This document shows, piece by piece, positions 15,839 through 25,723 of a stretch of 64,000 nt of DNA. Each line of letters starts with the position of its first letter. The stretch's first letter is position 1. The stretch lies in the NCBI GenBank assembly GCA_900316685.1, contig ONDS01000006.1, positions 1 through 64,000 on the forward strand. The letters are read 5' to 3'. Source of the stretch: an uncultured Prevotellaceae bacterium. Its GTDB lineage: Bacteria; Bacteroidota; Bacteroidia; Bacteroidales; Bacteroidaceae. Position numbers and translations under genes: made by a program. The notes beneath the pieces are model-generated. The model worked only from the letters and a program-made list of their open reading frames with translations, made no database searches and was not told the origin of the DNA.

Positions 15839-18800
15839 ATGAGCACACAAACTTTTTCAAACGGCAACCATATTTTGGTCGGCTTGGGAGGTACAGGTGG
15901 GAAGATTCTACGTGCCTTCAAAATGCGAATGTTTGAGGAATATCACGACGATGTGGAGAGGGAAAAACTCCCCGTGGCACTCCTTTATGTCGATTCTACC
16001 GAGGAGATGATGCCTAAGGATGGCAAAGCCCGTCCCGATTTCAGAGTGATGGGTAAGAATGCCTCCTTCACGCGCGATGAGTTCCTCAACATCAAGGCAG
16101 TGGATGTGGAGTATATACTCAACCATATCAATAATTACCCTTTGGTGAAAGGCATCGTGAGCAACGTGACTGCTGTGAAATCGGCCATTGGCTCATTAGG
16201 TCAGGCTGCAGGTCAGAAACGCCGTGCAGGTCGTCTCTTGTTTGCCGCCAATGCTATAGGCTATGTGAACAGCCTGCGTGACCGTGTGGCTAAATGTCAG
16301 AAAAACTCTGGTATTTCCGGCGACAGCGACAAAACACATATCCATATCTTTGCTGGTCTCTGTGGTGGTACGGGTTCAGGCTCCATTGTCGATGTCATCA
16401 TACAGACGCGAAAAACTTATCCCGATGCTAAAATTTCTGTCTATGCAATGATCCCGGAAAAGACACTTCCCAAAAGCGACATGGATCAAGGGCGCTATTA
16501 CCCCAATGGGTATGCCGCTATGTGTGAACTTAACGCTTTGCAATGCGGAAGATGGTTCCCACAGGATGTAACCAGTCAGTCAACCGCCCATTTTTACAAC
16601 GACCGTGTGAAGGGCGTGGCTGATGGTCTTACCATATATAGTAATGTGAACGAGAATGGTGAGGCCGTCAACTCCTTCGATGATCTCCCGCGCATCGTCA
16701 GCGACTACATCTTCGCTCGTATCTTCTATATCAACGAGACTGACCAAGTGAATAGCGACATGATACGTGCTTTCAATTTCGAAAATATGGATGATTATGC
16801 GCTGGAATATGATGAGACGGCTAATCCTCTCGCCGATGGTAGTTTACCCAAGGCGCGCACTAAGAAAATCAATTCTTTCGGCATCAAACGGGTTATGTAT
16901 CCCGAATTGCGTATACTCAAACATGTCACCTATTCCGTAGGTGAAAGCATCCTCTACCAGTTCAAGTACAACAACTGGAGGGAGAATATGGGGTTTGTTA
17001 ATGAGGAGCGCAACAAAGACTACCGCAAGGAGTATCTGAACAAGGATAATCTTTCGGCTTGGAAACTCGATGACTTGCACCTGACTTTGGAAATGAAGAT
17101 ACTGGAGTCGGATGCCGATTATCCTCGGTTTGAGGACTATTGGCATGATAAGGCCATTGGCTATGCCGATGAAGCCAAAAAAGCGGACTGCCCGCTATCC
17201 GACCTCGATGATATCATGAACGACTTCTTTTCCAAGCACTTCCGAGAGGAAGGTGTGGAATCATTCTATACAGGTAAGGAAAGGGCTATCCCGGAAATTG
17301 CTCGTGAGATACGCCACAACATTGAAAACGGCCTGTTTGAGAAATGGAAGGTCGGTGATGTGTCCATCGTCGAACTGCAGAAGGTGTCTCGACTGCTGCT
17401 TGAAAAGATGACGGAGATAAGGAAAGACCTTGAGGCGAAGTCGAAGGAAGAGGCAGAGAAATATGCCAACATCAATGATGACCGTAAGGACAATGTGGCG
17501 GAATGGTCTCGATTGGGTATATTGCAAAGGATGGTAGGCATAGGCTCGCGTCGTTTCACAGAACATCAGGACATCTTAACTGATTATTACGTCTCGAAAA
17601 CCATGCTAGTGGCATGGGAGTTTGCCAAGAAATTGGCAGCCAAGGTCTTTGTCGAACTGGGAAAAATGGATGCCGATATCTCAGCCTTCGGGCAGAAAAT
17701 CAACGAGGCACTTGATGAGACAGAGCGCTTGATCACTGCCCAACGTAAGGTGAACAAAGGATTGGAAGATTTCAAGAGTGCCATTATCGAAGTGAGTGAG
17801 GAAGAGATGATGGGTGAGTTCGAAATGGACATGAAGATTGACAAGGTTGACATGCCCAATATCGCTCGTCAGATACGCGAGAGAATCCTACCCAATAGCG
17901 ATTTCGTGAACTTTGGCCGACTGGCTAACGATATTGACATGGATAGCATCAAGGATGCTTTCGACATACAATTATCGCAGATAGTCAGGACCAAGCACGA
18001 TGAAAAGGCTGAGAGCGACAAGAAGGTGTTGGGACTCAATATCTTGACACAACTACAGCAGAAGTTGCGTACTGAGGACCAAATCAATGAGTTCGCTTCG
18101 AAAATCATCAACCAAAGCGGTGTCTACCTCAAACTCAATGCAGAACAGATACAACTGCACGTGCGTAATAATGAAGGGGAGAAAGGACCTGACAATCCTG
18201 CCAGCATCAACAAGAAAACCATTCTCATTTCCATTCCTTCACCAGATGACAATGAGGGATTGAAACGCTTCGCCGACAAACTGGAAGCGGCCTTCCTGCG
18301 CTCCGTAAACCAGAGTACTGCCCGTACCACAATCGTCGTCAACCGCAAAAGCCAACGAAAGGACGAGTTGAGCATCATCACCGTCACCTACTGTTTCCCT
18401 ATGCGAACCATTGATTGGTTGCAACCCTATAAGGAAAAGTACGACCGATTCCTGCATACAGGAAATCCTGCCACCGATGCTGGAAATGCCATATTGCTCC
18501 ATAGCGAGGGCGATGGAAGCGACTTACCCTCTCTCTTCGTAGTTGAGAATGCCGAGGAAATAGCAAGGGCTGCAGCCGAGGCTGAACGGGCTAAAGCGAC
18601 GCCTACACAGACCATTGCACCGCCACCCATCGTCGGGGCTACACCCATGCCTCCTGTCGCACCAGTGATGCCCGACATCAAATTGTTCATCGCTGTCAAC
18701 GGACAGCAATATGGTCCTTACAACATGGATCTTTGCAAACAGATGGTGCAGGGTGGGCAACTCACACCTAATAGTATGGTATGGATGGAGGGAATGCCTG

Positions 18801-18916
18801 CATGGACGCCGGCCAGTCAGGTTCCTGCCTTGCAACCTCTGTTTGCTCCTCCCGCCAGTCCGGCCCTGCCGCCTATGCCTCCGGCTGGAGGCATAACACC
18901 GCCACCAGTAATGTAA
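15839..18916 (+). CDS. Tubulin/FtsZ-superfamily GTPase-like protein with C-terminal GYF_2-like domain
   Basis: This 1025-residue protein has the N-terminal ILVGLGGTGGKILRAF nucleotide-binding motif and the tubulin signature loop GLCGGTGSGS (GGTGSG at residues 176-181). They place it with the Tubulin_2-like family, whose members have been proposed to act in membrane remodelling. The middle (about 400-780) is charged and helical with coiled-coil character. A Pro/Ala-rich linker follows. Residues about 946-1000 (VNGQQYGPYNMDLCKQM...MVWMEGMPAWTPAS) match the GYF_2 domain, a putative proline-rich-peptide binder. No TM helix is present. The neighbours are membrane and secreted proteins, so it may polymerise on the inner face of the membrane and organise them. 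Confidence 0.85.
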   Translation: MSTQTFSNGNHILVGLGGTGGKILRAFKMRMFEEYHDDVEREKLPVALLYVDSTEEMMPKDGKARPDFRVMGKNASFTRDEFLNIKAVDVEYILNHINNYPLVKGIVSNVTAVKSAIGSLGQAAGQKRRAGRLLFAANAIGYVNSLRDRVAKCQKNSGISGDSDKTHIHIFAGLCGGTGSGSIVDVIIQTRKTYPDAKISVYAMIPEKTLPKSDMDQGRYYPNGYAAMCELNALQCGRWFPQDVTSQSTAHFYNDRVKGVADGLTIYSNVNENGEAVNSFDDLPRIVSDYIFARIFYINETDQVNSDMIRAFNFENMDDYALEYDETANPLADGSLPKARTKKINSFGIKRVMYPELRILKHVTYSVGESILYQFKYNNWRENMGFVNEERNKDYRKEYLNKDNLSAWKLDDLHLTLEMKILESDADYPRFEDYWHDKAIGYADEAKKADCPLSDLDDIMNDFFSKHFREEGVESFYTGKERAIPEIAREIRHNIENGLFEKWKVGDVSIVELQKVSRLLLEKMTEIRKDLEAKSKEEAEKYANINDDRKDNVAEWSRLGILQRMVGIGSRRFTEHQDILTDYYVSKTMLVAWEFAKKLAAKVFVELGKMDADISAFGQKINEALDETERLITAQRKVNKGLEDFKSAIIEVSEEEMMGEFEMDMKIDKVDMPNIARQIRERILPNSDFVNFGRLANDIDMDSIKDAFDIQLSQIVRTKHDEKAESDKKVLGLNILTQLQQKLRTEDQINEFASKIINQSGVYLKLNAEQIQLHVRNNEGEKGPDNPASINKKTILISIPSPDDNEGLKRFADKLEAAFLRSVNQSTARTTIVVNRKSQRKDELSIITVTYCFPMRTIDWLQPYKEKYDRFLHTGNPATDAGNAILLHSEGDGSDLPSLFVVENAEEIARAAAEAERAKATPTQTIAPPPIVGATPMPPVAPVMPDIKLFIAVNGQQYGPYNMDLCKQMVQGGQLTPNSMVWMEGMPAWTPASQVPALQPLFAPPASPALPPMPPAGGITPPPVM

Positions 18917-18943
18917 TGGATAATCAACGAACTAATAATTTTG

Positions 18944-19711
18944 ATGATGGATCGATCAAGAAGTAACGAACGTGTTCGTTTTAGATATGGTATCTGCCTG
19001 AATGAAGGCTGTGAACAGTGCAAGAAGAAGGAGGTGATGGAGATTCCTGCTCGTAAGGATTTCGTCTGCCCTGAATGCGGAAAACCACTGCGCGAGTGTC
19101 CTGCTCCACGAAAGAGAAACAACAAGATAATTATCCTCATAGCCGGAATTGTTGCCTTATTGGCTTTGGGTGCTGTCTTATGGTTGTTGCTCCCAGGGGG
19201 AGATGGGGAAACTCCTTCTCCAAGGCCCGTTGACTCCCCAAAAGTTGACAGCGTGAAAGTAAAGACCGACAGCATGAAGACAGGTGCCGACAAGGTGCAG
19301 CAAGAACGTGATAGCTTGCAGGCCGTTGCCGACTCCCTTTCGAAACTTGCCGAGCAACAGCGCACGCAAACCCCTGTGACAGCGCAACCTGCTCCTCAAC
19401 CGATGCCGCGTCCCACAACTGTGGCTACACCGGCTACAAGGCCAACACCGCAGCCAACACCCGCCACTAACGGCTCGAAGAACTTGGGTTACGCTACTTT
19501 CAAGGGAACACTCCGCAACGGGCAACCCGATGATGTGAATGGTCGCCTAATCTTCAATTCTTCACATATCATCGATAATCGCGACCCAAAGAGACGTGTG
19601 GCTGAACCTGGCGATTATGTGATTGGCGAATTCTCTGAAGGACATCTGGTACAAGGTATTTGGTATGGTGCCGACAACCAAGTGAAAGGTAGTATCATTA
19701 TCGGGAAATAA
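18944..19711 (+). CDS. Zinc-ribbon single-TM protein of the tubulin-like operon
   Basis: The 255-residue protein starts with a cysteine-rich cytoplasmic domain (CLNEGCEQCKK and CPECGKPLREC) that should bind zinc. One TM helix follows (about 65-85), then a Pro/Thr-rich extracytoplasmic linker and a C-terminal beta-rich domain of about 80 residues that contains YATFKGTLRNGQPDDVNGRL. A related plan, zinc ribbon, TM helix, linker and variable domain, is repeated in the paralogue array at 27-41 kb. The frame opens with TTG at 18941; ATG at 18944 or 18947 is the likely start. Confidence 0.75.
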   Translation: MMDRSRSNERVRFRYGICLNEGCEQCKKKEVMEIPARKDFVCPECGKPLRECPAPRKRNNKIIILIAGIVALLALGAVLWLLLPGGDGETPSPRPVDSPKVDSVKVKTDSMKTGADKVQQERDSLQAVADSLSKLAEQQRTQTPVTAQPAPQPMPRPTTVATPATRPTPQPTPATNGSKNLGYATFKGTLRNGQPDDVNGRLIFNSSHIIDNRDPKRRVAEPGDYVIGEFSEGHLVQGIWYGADNQVKGSIIIGK

Positions 19712-19719
19712 GCAAAATT

Positions 19720-20685
19720 ATGGGAAAACACTTTTATATGGCTTTCATAATGTTGGTGATGGGCGTTCTCTCGTCAACAGCACAACAGTTGAACCTCTTC
19801 AGCGAGGATATGCGTGGGTCGGCTAACCCACGGCAAACCATCGTTATGGATTTTGTGGAGAGATATTTCTCCCAACTCCTCTCCATGAAACAGTCTGCCA
19901 TCCCTTCTAAGATGGCTGATGATAAAGTGTATTTCCGTAAGGGTAAGCCGACGGATTTAAGACTGGTGTCCGCCGATATGCTGGTGTCTATCTCTCTCGT
20001 CGACCGCCATTATGAGTTGATGTGGGAAAAAGGAAACCAGCCTTTTCTCAATATAGTGTTTCCGGCGCAGTTCGACCTTATCTTCGGCTTACGGCAGGAC
20101 GAGGCACAACAAAGATTGAAGGATGATATCGTCAATGCTCCGCATTTCGTTACCTCTCATCCTACCCCTGTTGGAATGAAAGAGAAGGAGAAGGGTATTT
20201 TCGTTTCCCAACAAAGTCATTTCGAATTGGAGAGTTTGAACAATGCCAAATATTATAAGAAGAGTGGTGAAGACTTCATTCCGGTGTTCGATTCTTCCTT
20301 TAAGGAGTATTCCGCAGCCAATCTTTTCCAAGGATTGGTTCCTGTAGATTCTTTTCAGATATACGTCAACCAAACGGTGTACGGGATGGAAACAAAATCG
20401 TTTAATATCACCTTGGAGCAGTGGTTGGATTACTGTACATATCTGGGACTTGATATCTATTTCGCAGTAGAGGAAGAGCGAGAGGATGGACTGTTGGCTC
20501 TCGTCTTGGTTCATAGCAGGGAGTTCGGTTTCAACCACATGCTGTCGGTGGTCGTTCCCGACCATTTTGTCGATCATGCCCCAACGATATTGAAGGCTCG
20601 TCTCACCTCGTATATCCCCACTCACAATCTCAAGGACCTCTATCAGAAAGAATCGAAAAAAAGAAAACGAATACAATGGCAATGA
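19720..20685 (+). CDS. Secreted protein of unknown function
   Basis: The 321-residue protein has an N-terminal signal peptide ending near STAQQ. No family is recognised. The mature part is mixed alpha/beta with a basic C-terminus (KESKKRKRIQWQ). The gene lies eight bases after the zinc-ribbon gene and overlaps the next gene by ten bases, so it is firmly part of the operon. Confidence 0.65.
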   Translation: MGKHFYMAFIMLVMGVLSSTAQQLNLFSEDMRGSANPRQTIVMDFVERYFSQLLSMKQSAIPSKMADDKVYFRKGKPTDLRLVSADMLVSISLVDRHYELMWEKGNQPFLNIVFPAQFDLIFGLRQDEAQQRLKDDIVNAPHFVTSHPTPVGMKEKEKGIFVSQQSHFELESLNNAKYYKKSGEDFIPVFDSSFKEYSAANLFQGLVPVDSFQIYVNQTVYGMETKSFNITLEQWLDYCTYLGLDIYFAVEEEREDGLLALVLVHSREFGFNHMLSVVVPDHFVDHAPTILKARLTSYIPTHNLKDLYQKESKKRKRIQWQ

Positions 20686-21422
20686 GTATCACAAAATTGT
20701 TCTGTTGTGTGAGTTGCTTCTGCCTGGCTGTCGCTATGCAGGCACAACAACCGACCGATCCCGCCAAGAGTATCGGTAGCATCAAACGCGACAGCCATTA
20801 CTTGTATGCTGAAGCCACCATGAAGAGCATGGATGAGGCTTACAGCGGCGCCAAGGCCATTCTCGAAGCCATGGTGAGCGACTGGCTACATGAGCAATAC
20901 CCCAATGAGAATATTGACCTATGCCTCGTGAAAGCCAAAGATCGTTGCCTGTTGATTCAAACCCGGAGAGGTGATTACTATCGTGCTTTCGTTTATGTGA
21001 AGAAAAGTGAGATAATTCCCATTGCCGACCGTAGTGAAATCTCAGTCTTCCAGGTGACACCGAAAGAGGAGGCTTTCACCAATGTCCCTTCGCTCAGTAC
21101 TGCCATAGCATCGCCAACGGCAGTGATTACTCTCACCGCCGAAGAACGGCGTATGAACAGTATACAAAAGTTTGAAGAGATAGAACCTTATGTCAAGGGA
21201 CTCCAGCAGTCAGGGAAAGTGACCGACTATGGCAAGTATGCTTCCCTTCCCGACAAGGGTAATTGTCATCTCTTCATCTACGATAGGGAGGGTAATGTGT
21301 TGGCGGTGTTGCGCAAGGAAGGTGATGTCTTGACCAACCTTGGTACGCTAAAAGAAGATATTATCAAGAATTACAAGAATTGCGGAGCCATCTGGTTCCG
21401 ACTAAAACCAACTCAGGAATGA
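20676..21422 (+). CDS. Secreted protein of unknown function
   Basis: The 248-residue protein has a signal peptide (CFCLAVAMQAQQ) and no recognised domain. It overlaps both neighbours by a few bases, which indicates translational coupling. The segments CHLFIYDREGNVLAVLRKEG and GAIWFRLKP look like beta strands of a sensor-like fold. Confidence 0.65.
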   Translation: MAMSITKLFCCVSCFCLAVAMQAQQPTDPAKSIGSIKRDSHYLYAEATMKSMDEAYSGAKAILEAMVSDWLHEQYPNENIDLCLVKAKDRCLLIQTRRGDYYRAFVYVKKSEIIPIADRSEISVFQVTPKEEAFTNVPSLSTAIASPTAVITLTAEERRMNSIQKFEEIEPYVKGLQQSGKVTDYGKYASLPDKGNCHLFIYDREGNVLAVLRKEGDVLTNLGTLKEDIIKNYKNCGAIWFRLKPTQE

Positions 21423-22384
21423 AAAAGACAACCTACATCTTCATGCTGTTTTTCGCTATAGCAGTCTATGCTCAGGCCTCATCTATCACCGTCACCTTGA
21501 CCGATGGCGTGTCTAACGAGTCGTTACGGGCGAAGATGGAAAACAGCATCGCACGCATTCTCAATGAGATCAATGCCGCACAGGCTGCTGACAGAGATCT
21601 CAACTTCAGTGCTATGGGCGTTGATGCCAACGTGCAGCGTTCAATGTCCATGTTATGGGAGAACACACCATTCCTTTGTACCGACGAGGAGATAGTGGAG
21701 CATTGTATCACCACGGGTACGGGCTATCAGGTTCGTAATATCCCATTGATGATGAAACCCACTGCCGACCGCGCCTTCAACGAAGAGGAATACCAGGAGG
21801 CGGTCATCAGTTTCGACAGACAGGGCAATGTGGAGAGTTTTTATCTCTCCATCAGCATGAACCTCTATATGAACGTCATCAAAAGCAATCTCGAACTGAC
21901 CGACTTGCGTCGCCGACAGATGATTCTCGACTATGTGGAGCAGTTCCGCACGGCCTACAATCAGAAAGACATCAATTTCCTCAATCAAGTGTTCAGCGAC
22001 GATGCCCTCATCATCACTGGCAAGGTCATCATGCAGAAACATGCCGAGGGGTTCGCCACACAGAAGATTCAGTATAATAAGCATAGCAAACAGGAATATT
22101 TGGCCAAGATGAAACGTATCTTCCAGACAGCCCGCTATTTCAAGATAACCTTCGATGAAATAGAGGTGATGCGTCATCCCACCAATCCCAATTTCTACGG
22201 TGTCACCCTGCTCCAAGGCTATTCGTATAACAACTATCACGACGACGGCTATCTGTTCCTTCTTTGGGATTTCACTGACGAAAGCCACCCGCAAATCCAT
22301 GTGCGTACCTGGCAACCAGACAAACTCAACGGTAAACAACTTCCAAAAGATGAGATATTTAACTTAAGTGATTTTGATATTTAA
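21419..22384 (+). CDS. Secreted protein with NTF2-like C-terminal region
   Basis: The 321-residue protein has a signal peptide (MKKTTYIFMLFFAIAVYAQA). Around residue 180 the stretch VEQFRTAYNQKDINFLNQVF followed by SDDALIITG is typical of NTF2/SnoaL-like domains; a catalytic role is not evident. The start overlaps the previous stop (ATGA), and the frame upstream would need a TTG. Confidence 0.65.
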   Translation: MKKTTYIFMLFFAIAVYAQASSITVTLTDGVSNESLRAKMENSIARILNEINAAQAADRDLNFSAMGVDANVQRSMSMLWENTPFLCTDEEIVEHCITTGTGYQVRNIPLMMKPTADRAFNEEEYQEAVISFDRQGNVESFYLSISMNLYMNVIKSNLELTDLRRRQMILDYVEQFRTAYNQKDINFLNQVFSDDALIITGKVIMQKHAEGFATQKIQYNKHSKQEYLAKMKRIFQTARYFKITFDEIEVMRHPTNPNFYGVTLLQGYSYNNYHDDGYLFLLWDFTDESHPQIHVRTWQPDKLNGKQLPKDEIFNLSDFDI

Positions 22385-22390
22385 CCTTTA

Positions 22391-23821
22391 ATGAAGCAAT
22401 TTATGAAACTAAGCAAATTATTTTTCATTTTTATCATGCTTTGCATGATTGCCACACAATTGCATGCTCAAGATATAAAAATAAAGAGCGTTACTCCACG
22501 ACCTAATGATTTATCCGCAAGGACGTCCTCACGAATAGACGGGGAAGGCAAAAATTGTGCTTTGATCAAAGTAGCTATAGTGGGGGTGGACGATCTGGTC
22601 TTTTCCAATGCAATAGGAAGTACATCTTATTCTGATGGAGAATATTTGGTCTACATTTCGGAAGAAACGAAAACCATAGAGTTTGAAAGTAAAGATAAAG
22701 GCATTAAGAGCAAGATTAATTTTGAAGATTACGGGCTAGAGATAGAAGAATCTAAGGTCTACAGTATCGTTCTCTCGACCGGAAACGACCAGCGTACCGC
22801 TACTTTTTTTGTTGAACCAGTTAATGCTGAAATAAAGGTGGATGGAAAGAAACAAACCCTTGACGATGAGGGAAAATTAACAATATCCATCACTAATGAT
22901 AAACATATTTACGAAGTTTACATGGAGGGTTATAAATTACAAAGAGGAGAAATACCAAGTGGAGAAGAAGATTGGGTGAATTCCATTGCTTTGGATCCTT
23001 ATCGCCATGAAGTCAGTTTCGTCATTACTCCGGCGACGCATACGCTCCTCATTGACAATAAACGTGTGGAAGGTGATAAGATTTCATTAACAGAAGGTAA
23101 CCATGACGTTCGTGTGGTTGCCGATGGCTACAATGAATATACCCAGTCATTATCGGTTCAATCGTATATGTCACCTATTTACATTAATCTTGAGAAAGCT
23201 AAAGAAGAAGTAATAAAAGATAAAAGAGGGCAGTCAGATATTAGTGTAAATCTCCTTAACTCTCACTATTATTCTTTAGGTTTTGGTGTAGGTGCTAAAG
23301 AAATGTCTTCTTTATTCAAATTAAAGACATTTACTATTTTTTATGAATATTCATATTTAGGCCATTTTGCAAGTGCCATGGCATATCGATCTGGAGCAAG
23401 TGCACATCTTTGGCGTGATTCTAACATCGAACAAGGAAGATTCAGTGATGTTGCAACATATGATGATAAGGATGAATTGACTTTACTTGCATTTGATATA
23501 CCTGTACAAATAGGCTTTTCCATACCCATGGGAATGTATAATCAGCATCTCTTTAGTATTTTAGGTGGACTCTACGGTTCTCTATATTTAGGGGGTAGCG
23601 ATTCCGATTCTAATTCTAGTTCTAATTCTAGCTTTAAATCTGATTCTAAATCTGATTCTGATTCCAGTTCTGGTGTGTTTTGGGATTACGGTTTACGCTT
23701 AAGTACCAAATTAGACTTTTCTCATTTTTCTATTGGATTCGATGCAAATAAAAGCTTTCAAGACTTAGGGTATAGTTTATATATAACTCTTGCTTATAAG
23801 GCTTTCAAAAATAATAAGTAA
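22391..23821 (+). CDS. PEGA-domain secreted protein
   Basis: The 476-residue protein has a signal peptide (MKLSKLFFIFIMLC...LHAQ). PEGA-like repeats follow, for example EVSFVITPATHTLLIDNKRV then EGNHDVRVVADGYNEY at about 215-260. The last 180 residues alternate hydrophobic and polar strands and end in an aromatic residue and basic tail, possibly a small outer-membrane barrel. A Ser/Asp/Lys-rich loop (about 402-430) lies inside. Codon use is more AT-rich than in the upstream operon genes. The next gene shares the N-terminal pattern IKSVTPRPNDLSARTSS/VTDVSLNPTDYTAKNNP and is a paralogue in this part. Confidence 0.7.
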   Translation: MKQFMKLSKLFFIFIMLCMIATQLHAQDIKIKSVTPRPNDLSARTSSRIDGEGKNCALIKVAIVGVDDLVFSNAIGSTSYSDGEYLVYISEETKTIEFESKDKGIKSKINFEDYGLEIEESKVYSIVLSTGNDQRTATFFVEPVNAEIKVDGKKQTLDDEGKLTISITNDKHIYEVYMEGYKLQRGEIPSGEEDWVNSIALDPYRHEVSFVITPATHTLLIDNKRVEGDKISLTEGNHDVRVVADGYNEYTQSLSVQSYMSPIYINLEKAKEEVIKDKRGQSDISVNLLNSHYYSLGFGVGAKEMSSLFKLKTFTIFYEYSYLGHFASAMAYRSGASAHLWRDSNIEQGRFSDVATYDDKDELTLLAFDIPVQIGFSIPMGMYNQHLFSILGGLYGSLYLGGSDSDSNSSSNSSFKSDSKSDSDSSSGVFWDYGLRLSTKLDFSHFSIGFDANKSFQDLGYSLYITLAYKAFKNNK

Positions 23822-23835
23822 CTTTATTTCGTAAT

Positions 23836-25611
23836 ATGACTAATAACACTTTAAAAAATAATGGGATGCGTTTCCTTATTATACTTTTTTACTTACTTAT
23901 CCCTATCATTTGTTTAGGCCAGTCACTCAAAGTAACAGATGTTTCTTTAAACCCTACAGACTACACAGCTAAGAATAATCCTGTGCAAGATATCAATGGA
24001 GATACTTGCGCATTAGTGATAATCGGAGGTGAAGGGTTGGAAAATCTCTCTTTTCCAAACAAGAATCAATATATTCAATCATCCTATAAGGATGGTTTTC
24101 ACTACGTTTATATGCCAACATTAAGCAGGAGGCTTGAATGCCGGCACCCTGACTATATTCCTTTGCTAATAGACTTAGGCGAATATGGTTTTCGCACATT
24201 GAAAGGAGGAAAGACTTATGTGGTAACGATTGAAGCAGACAATATAAAAAAACAAGGCTTGGTGGTTCTTAGATTAACGCCAGTAGAAGCTGTTGTGACC
24301 ATTGACCAAAAGCGCATAGACTTAAAAACTACTGATGGTATTCTTCAGATTCCTTTAGACAAAGGAATTCACCAATGTGAAATCAGTGCTAGTGGTTATT
24401 TCCCTAAAAAGAAAACCATCACAGTTAAAGGAACGGAGACACAATCTTTCACATTTGATCTTGAACCTATTACATTCCCCCTCAACATTACAACAAATGT
24501 TCCTAAGGCAAAAGTATATATTGATGGTAATTATTTTGGTACAGCAGATCAAAAAATATGGATTTCAGGTGGAAAACATTCTCTAAGATTGCAGGCAAAA
24601 GGTTATAATGACAGAGAAATTGACGTTACTATAACTGATTCAAATAATAATTACGATATTCAGTTGGTTTCGGGAAAAACAACAAAAATCATAACCCCTC
24701 AGCCTGTATATGTAGGTTGGATATCTGGTGATGTATATGTAAATAAAAGGAAAGTGGACAGAAGAGGTGACTATATTTACCTTATGCCTGGAAAATATAT
24801 TATTTCTGATGAAAATTATGATCAAAGAAAAAAAATTACTGTAGAACAATCCGATGAGAGAAGAACCACGCCCACTTATCCGACACTGGCACAAGCATAC
24901 TCCACTTCTAATCAGAATATTACTATTACGGTCAATGACGTTTCCTTTACGATGGTGGCGGTGAAGGGTGGCACGTTCTCTATGGGTGCCACGTCGGAGC
25001 AAGGCAGCGATGCGGAAGGCGACGAGAATCCTGCGCACCGCGTGACGCTCTCCGACTATTACATCGGCCAGACAGAGGTGACACAAGCCCTGTGGCAGAC
25101 GGTGATGGGCTCCAACCCGTCGAACTGGAAGGGCGGCAACCTCCCCGTGGAGAAAGTGTCGTGGAACGACTGCCAGCAGTTCATCTCTAAGCTGAACCAG
25201 CTCACGGGCAGGAAGTTCCGCCTGCCCACCGAGGCGGAGTGGGAATATGCCGCCCGTGGGGGCGGCAAGAGCCGCGGCTACAAATACGCCGGCTCCAACG
25301 ACATCGGTTCCGTGGCATGGTACTACGGCAACAGCAGCTCGAAGACGCACCCCGTGAAGCAGAAACAGGCCAACGAGCTGGGCCTCTACGACATGAGCGG
25401 CAACGTATGGGAGTGGTGTCAGGACTGGTACGACAAGGAGTATTACGGCAAGTCACCCTCCTCAAACCCCTGCAACAACACGTCGGCCTCCTACCGCGTG
25501 TACCGCGGCGGCGGCTGGTGTAACTTCGCCGGGCGCTGTCGGGTGTCGAACCGCAACAACGACAACACTGACTTCCGCAACGGCCACCTCGGCTTGCGCC
25601 TCGCCCTATAG
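23836..25611 (+). CDS. PEGA repeats fused to a formylglycine-generating-enzyme (FGE/SUMF1) domain
   Basis: The 591-residue exported protein has a signal peptide and a region paralogous to the preceding gene. Two or more PEGA repeats follow (PLNITTNVPKAKVYIDGNYF; GKHSLRLQAKGYNDREIDV). From about residue 370 there is an FGE-sulfatase domain: GGTFSMGATSEQG, RLPTEAEWEYAARGG, DMSGNVWEWCQDW, YRVYRGGGWCN. The DNA changes abruptly from AT-rich to GC-rich at about 24950, where the FGE part begins, a sign of fusion by recombination. The tail RCRVSNRNNDNTDFRNGHLGL is rich in AAC codons. In the family this fold can be an enzyme or, in diversity-generating retroelement targets, a ligand-binding scaffold. 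Confidence 0.85.
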   Translation: MTNNTLKNNGMRFLIILFYLLIPIICLGQSLKVTDVSLNPTDYTAKNNPVQDINGDTCALVIIGGEGLENLSFPNKNQYIQSSYKDGFHYVYMPTLSRRLECRHPDYIPLLIDLGEYGFRTLKGGKTYVVTIEADNIKKQGLVVLRLTPVEAVVTIDQKRIDLKTTDGILQIPLDKGIHQCEISASGYFPKKKTITVKGTETQSFTFDLEPITFPLNITTNVPKAKVYIDGNYFGTADQKIWISGGKHSLRLQAKGYNDREIDVTITDSNNNYDIQLVSGKTTKIITPQPVYVGWISGDVYVNKRKVDRRGDYIYLMPGKYIISDENYDQRKKITVEQSDERRTTPTYPTLAQAYSTSNQNITITVNDVSFTMVAVKGGTFSMGATSEQGSDAEGDENPAHRVTLSDYYIGQTEVTQALWQTVMGSNPSNWKGGNLPVEKVSWNDCQQFISKLNQLTGRKFRLPTEAEWEYAARGGGKSRGYKYAGSNDIGSVAWYYGNSSSKTHPVKQKQANELGLYDMSGNVWEWCQDWYDKEYYGKSPSSNPCNNTSASYRVYRGGGWCNFAGRCRVSNRNNDNTDFRNGHLGLRLAL

Positions 25612-25648
25612 TTTCTCCTAATAAAAATGAAAAAAGAACATGATTTTG

Positions 25649-25700
25649 TTTTGCGCGCAAAAGGAGGCGGCCATTATAAAGGCCGCCAGATAGCGCAAAA
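25649..25700 (+). repeat. GC-rich two-part hairpin downstream of the FGE gene
   Basis: TTTTGCGC (25649-25656) pairs with GCGCAAAA (25693-25700) outside, and GGCGGCC (25666-25672) with GGCCGCC (25681-25687) inside. No T-tract follows, so it is not an ordinary terminator. A stable hairpin just after the variable region is typical of diversity-generating retroelements, but that link is only suggestive here. Confidence 0.7.
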
Positions 25701-25723
25701 AACAAATTCATGAATAGGAGGAG

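Noticed and set aside
25649-25700. Ordinary terminator for the FGE gene
   Set aside because: The stem is strong but no T-tract follows on either strand, so it is reported as a hairpin of unknown role.
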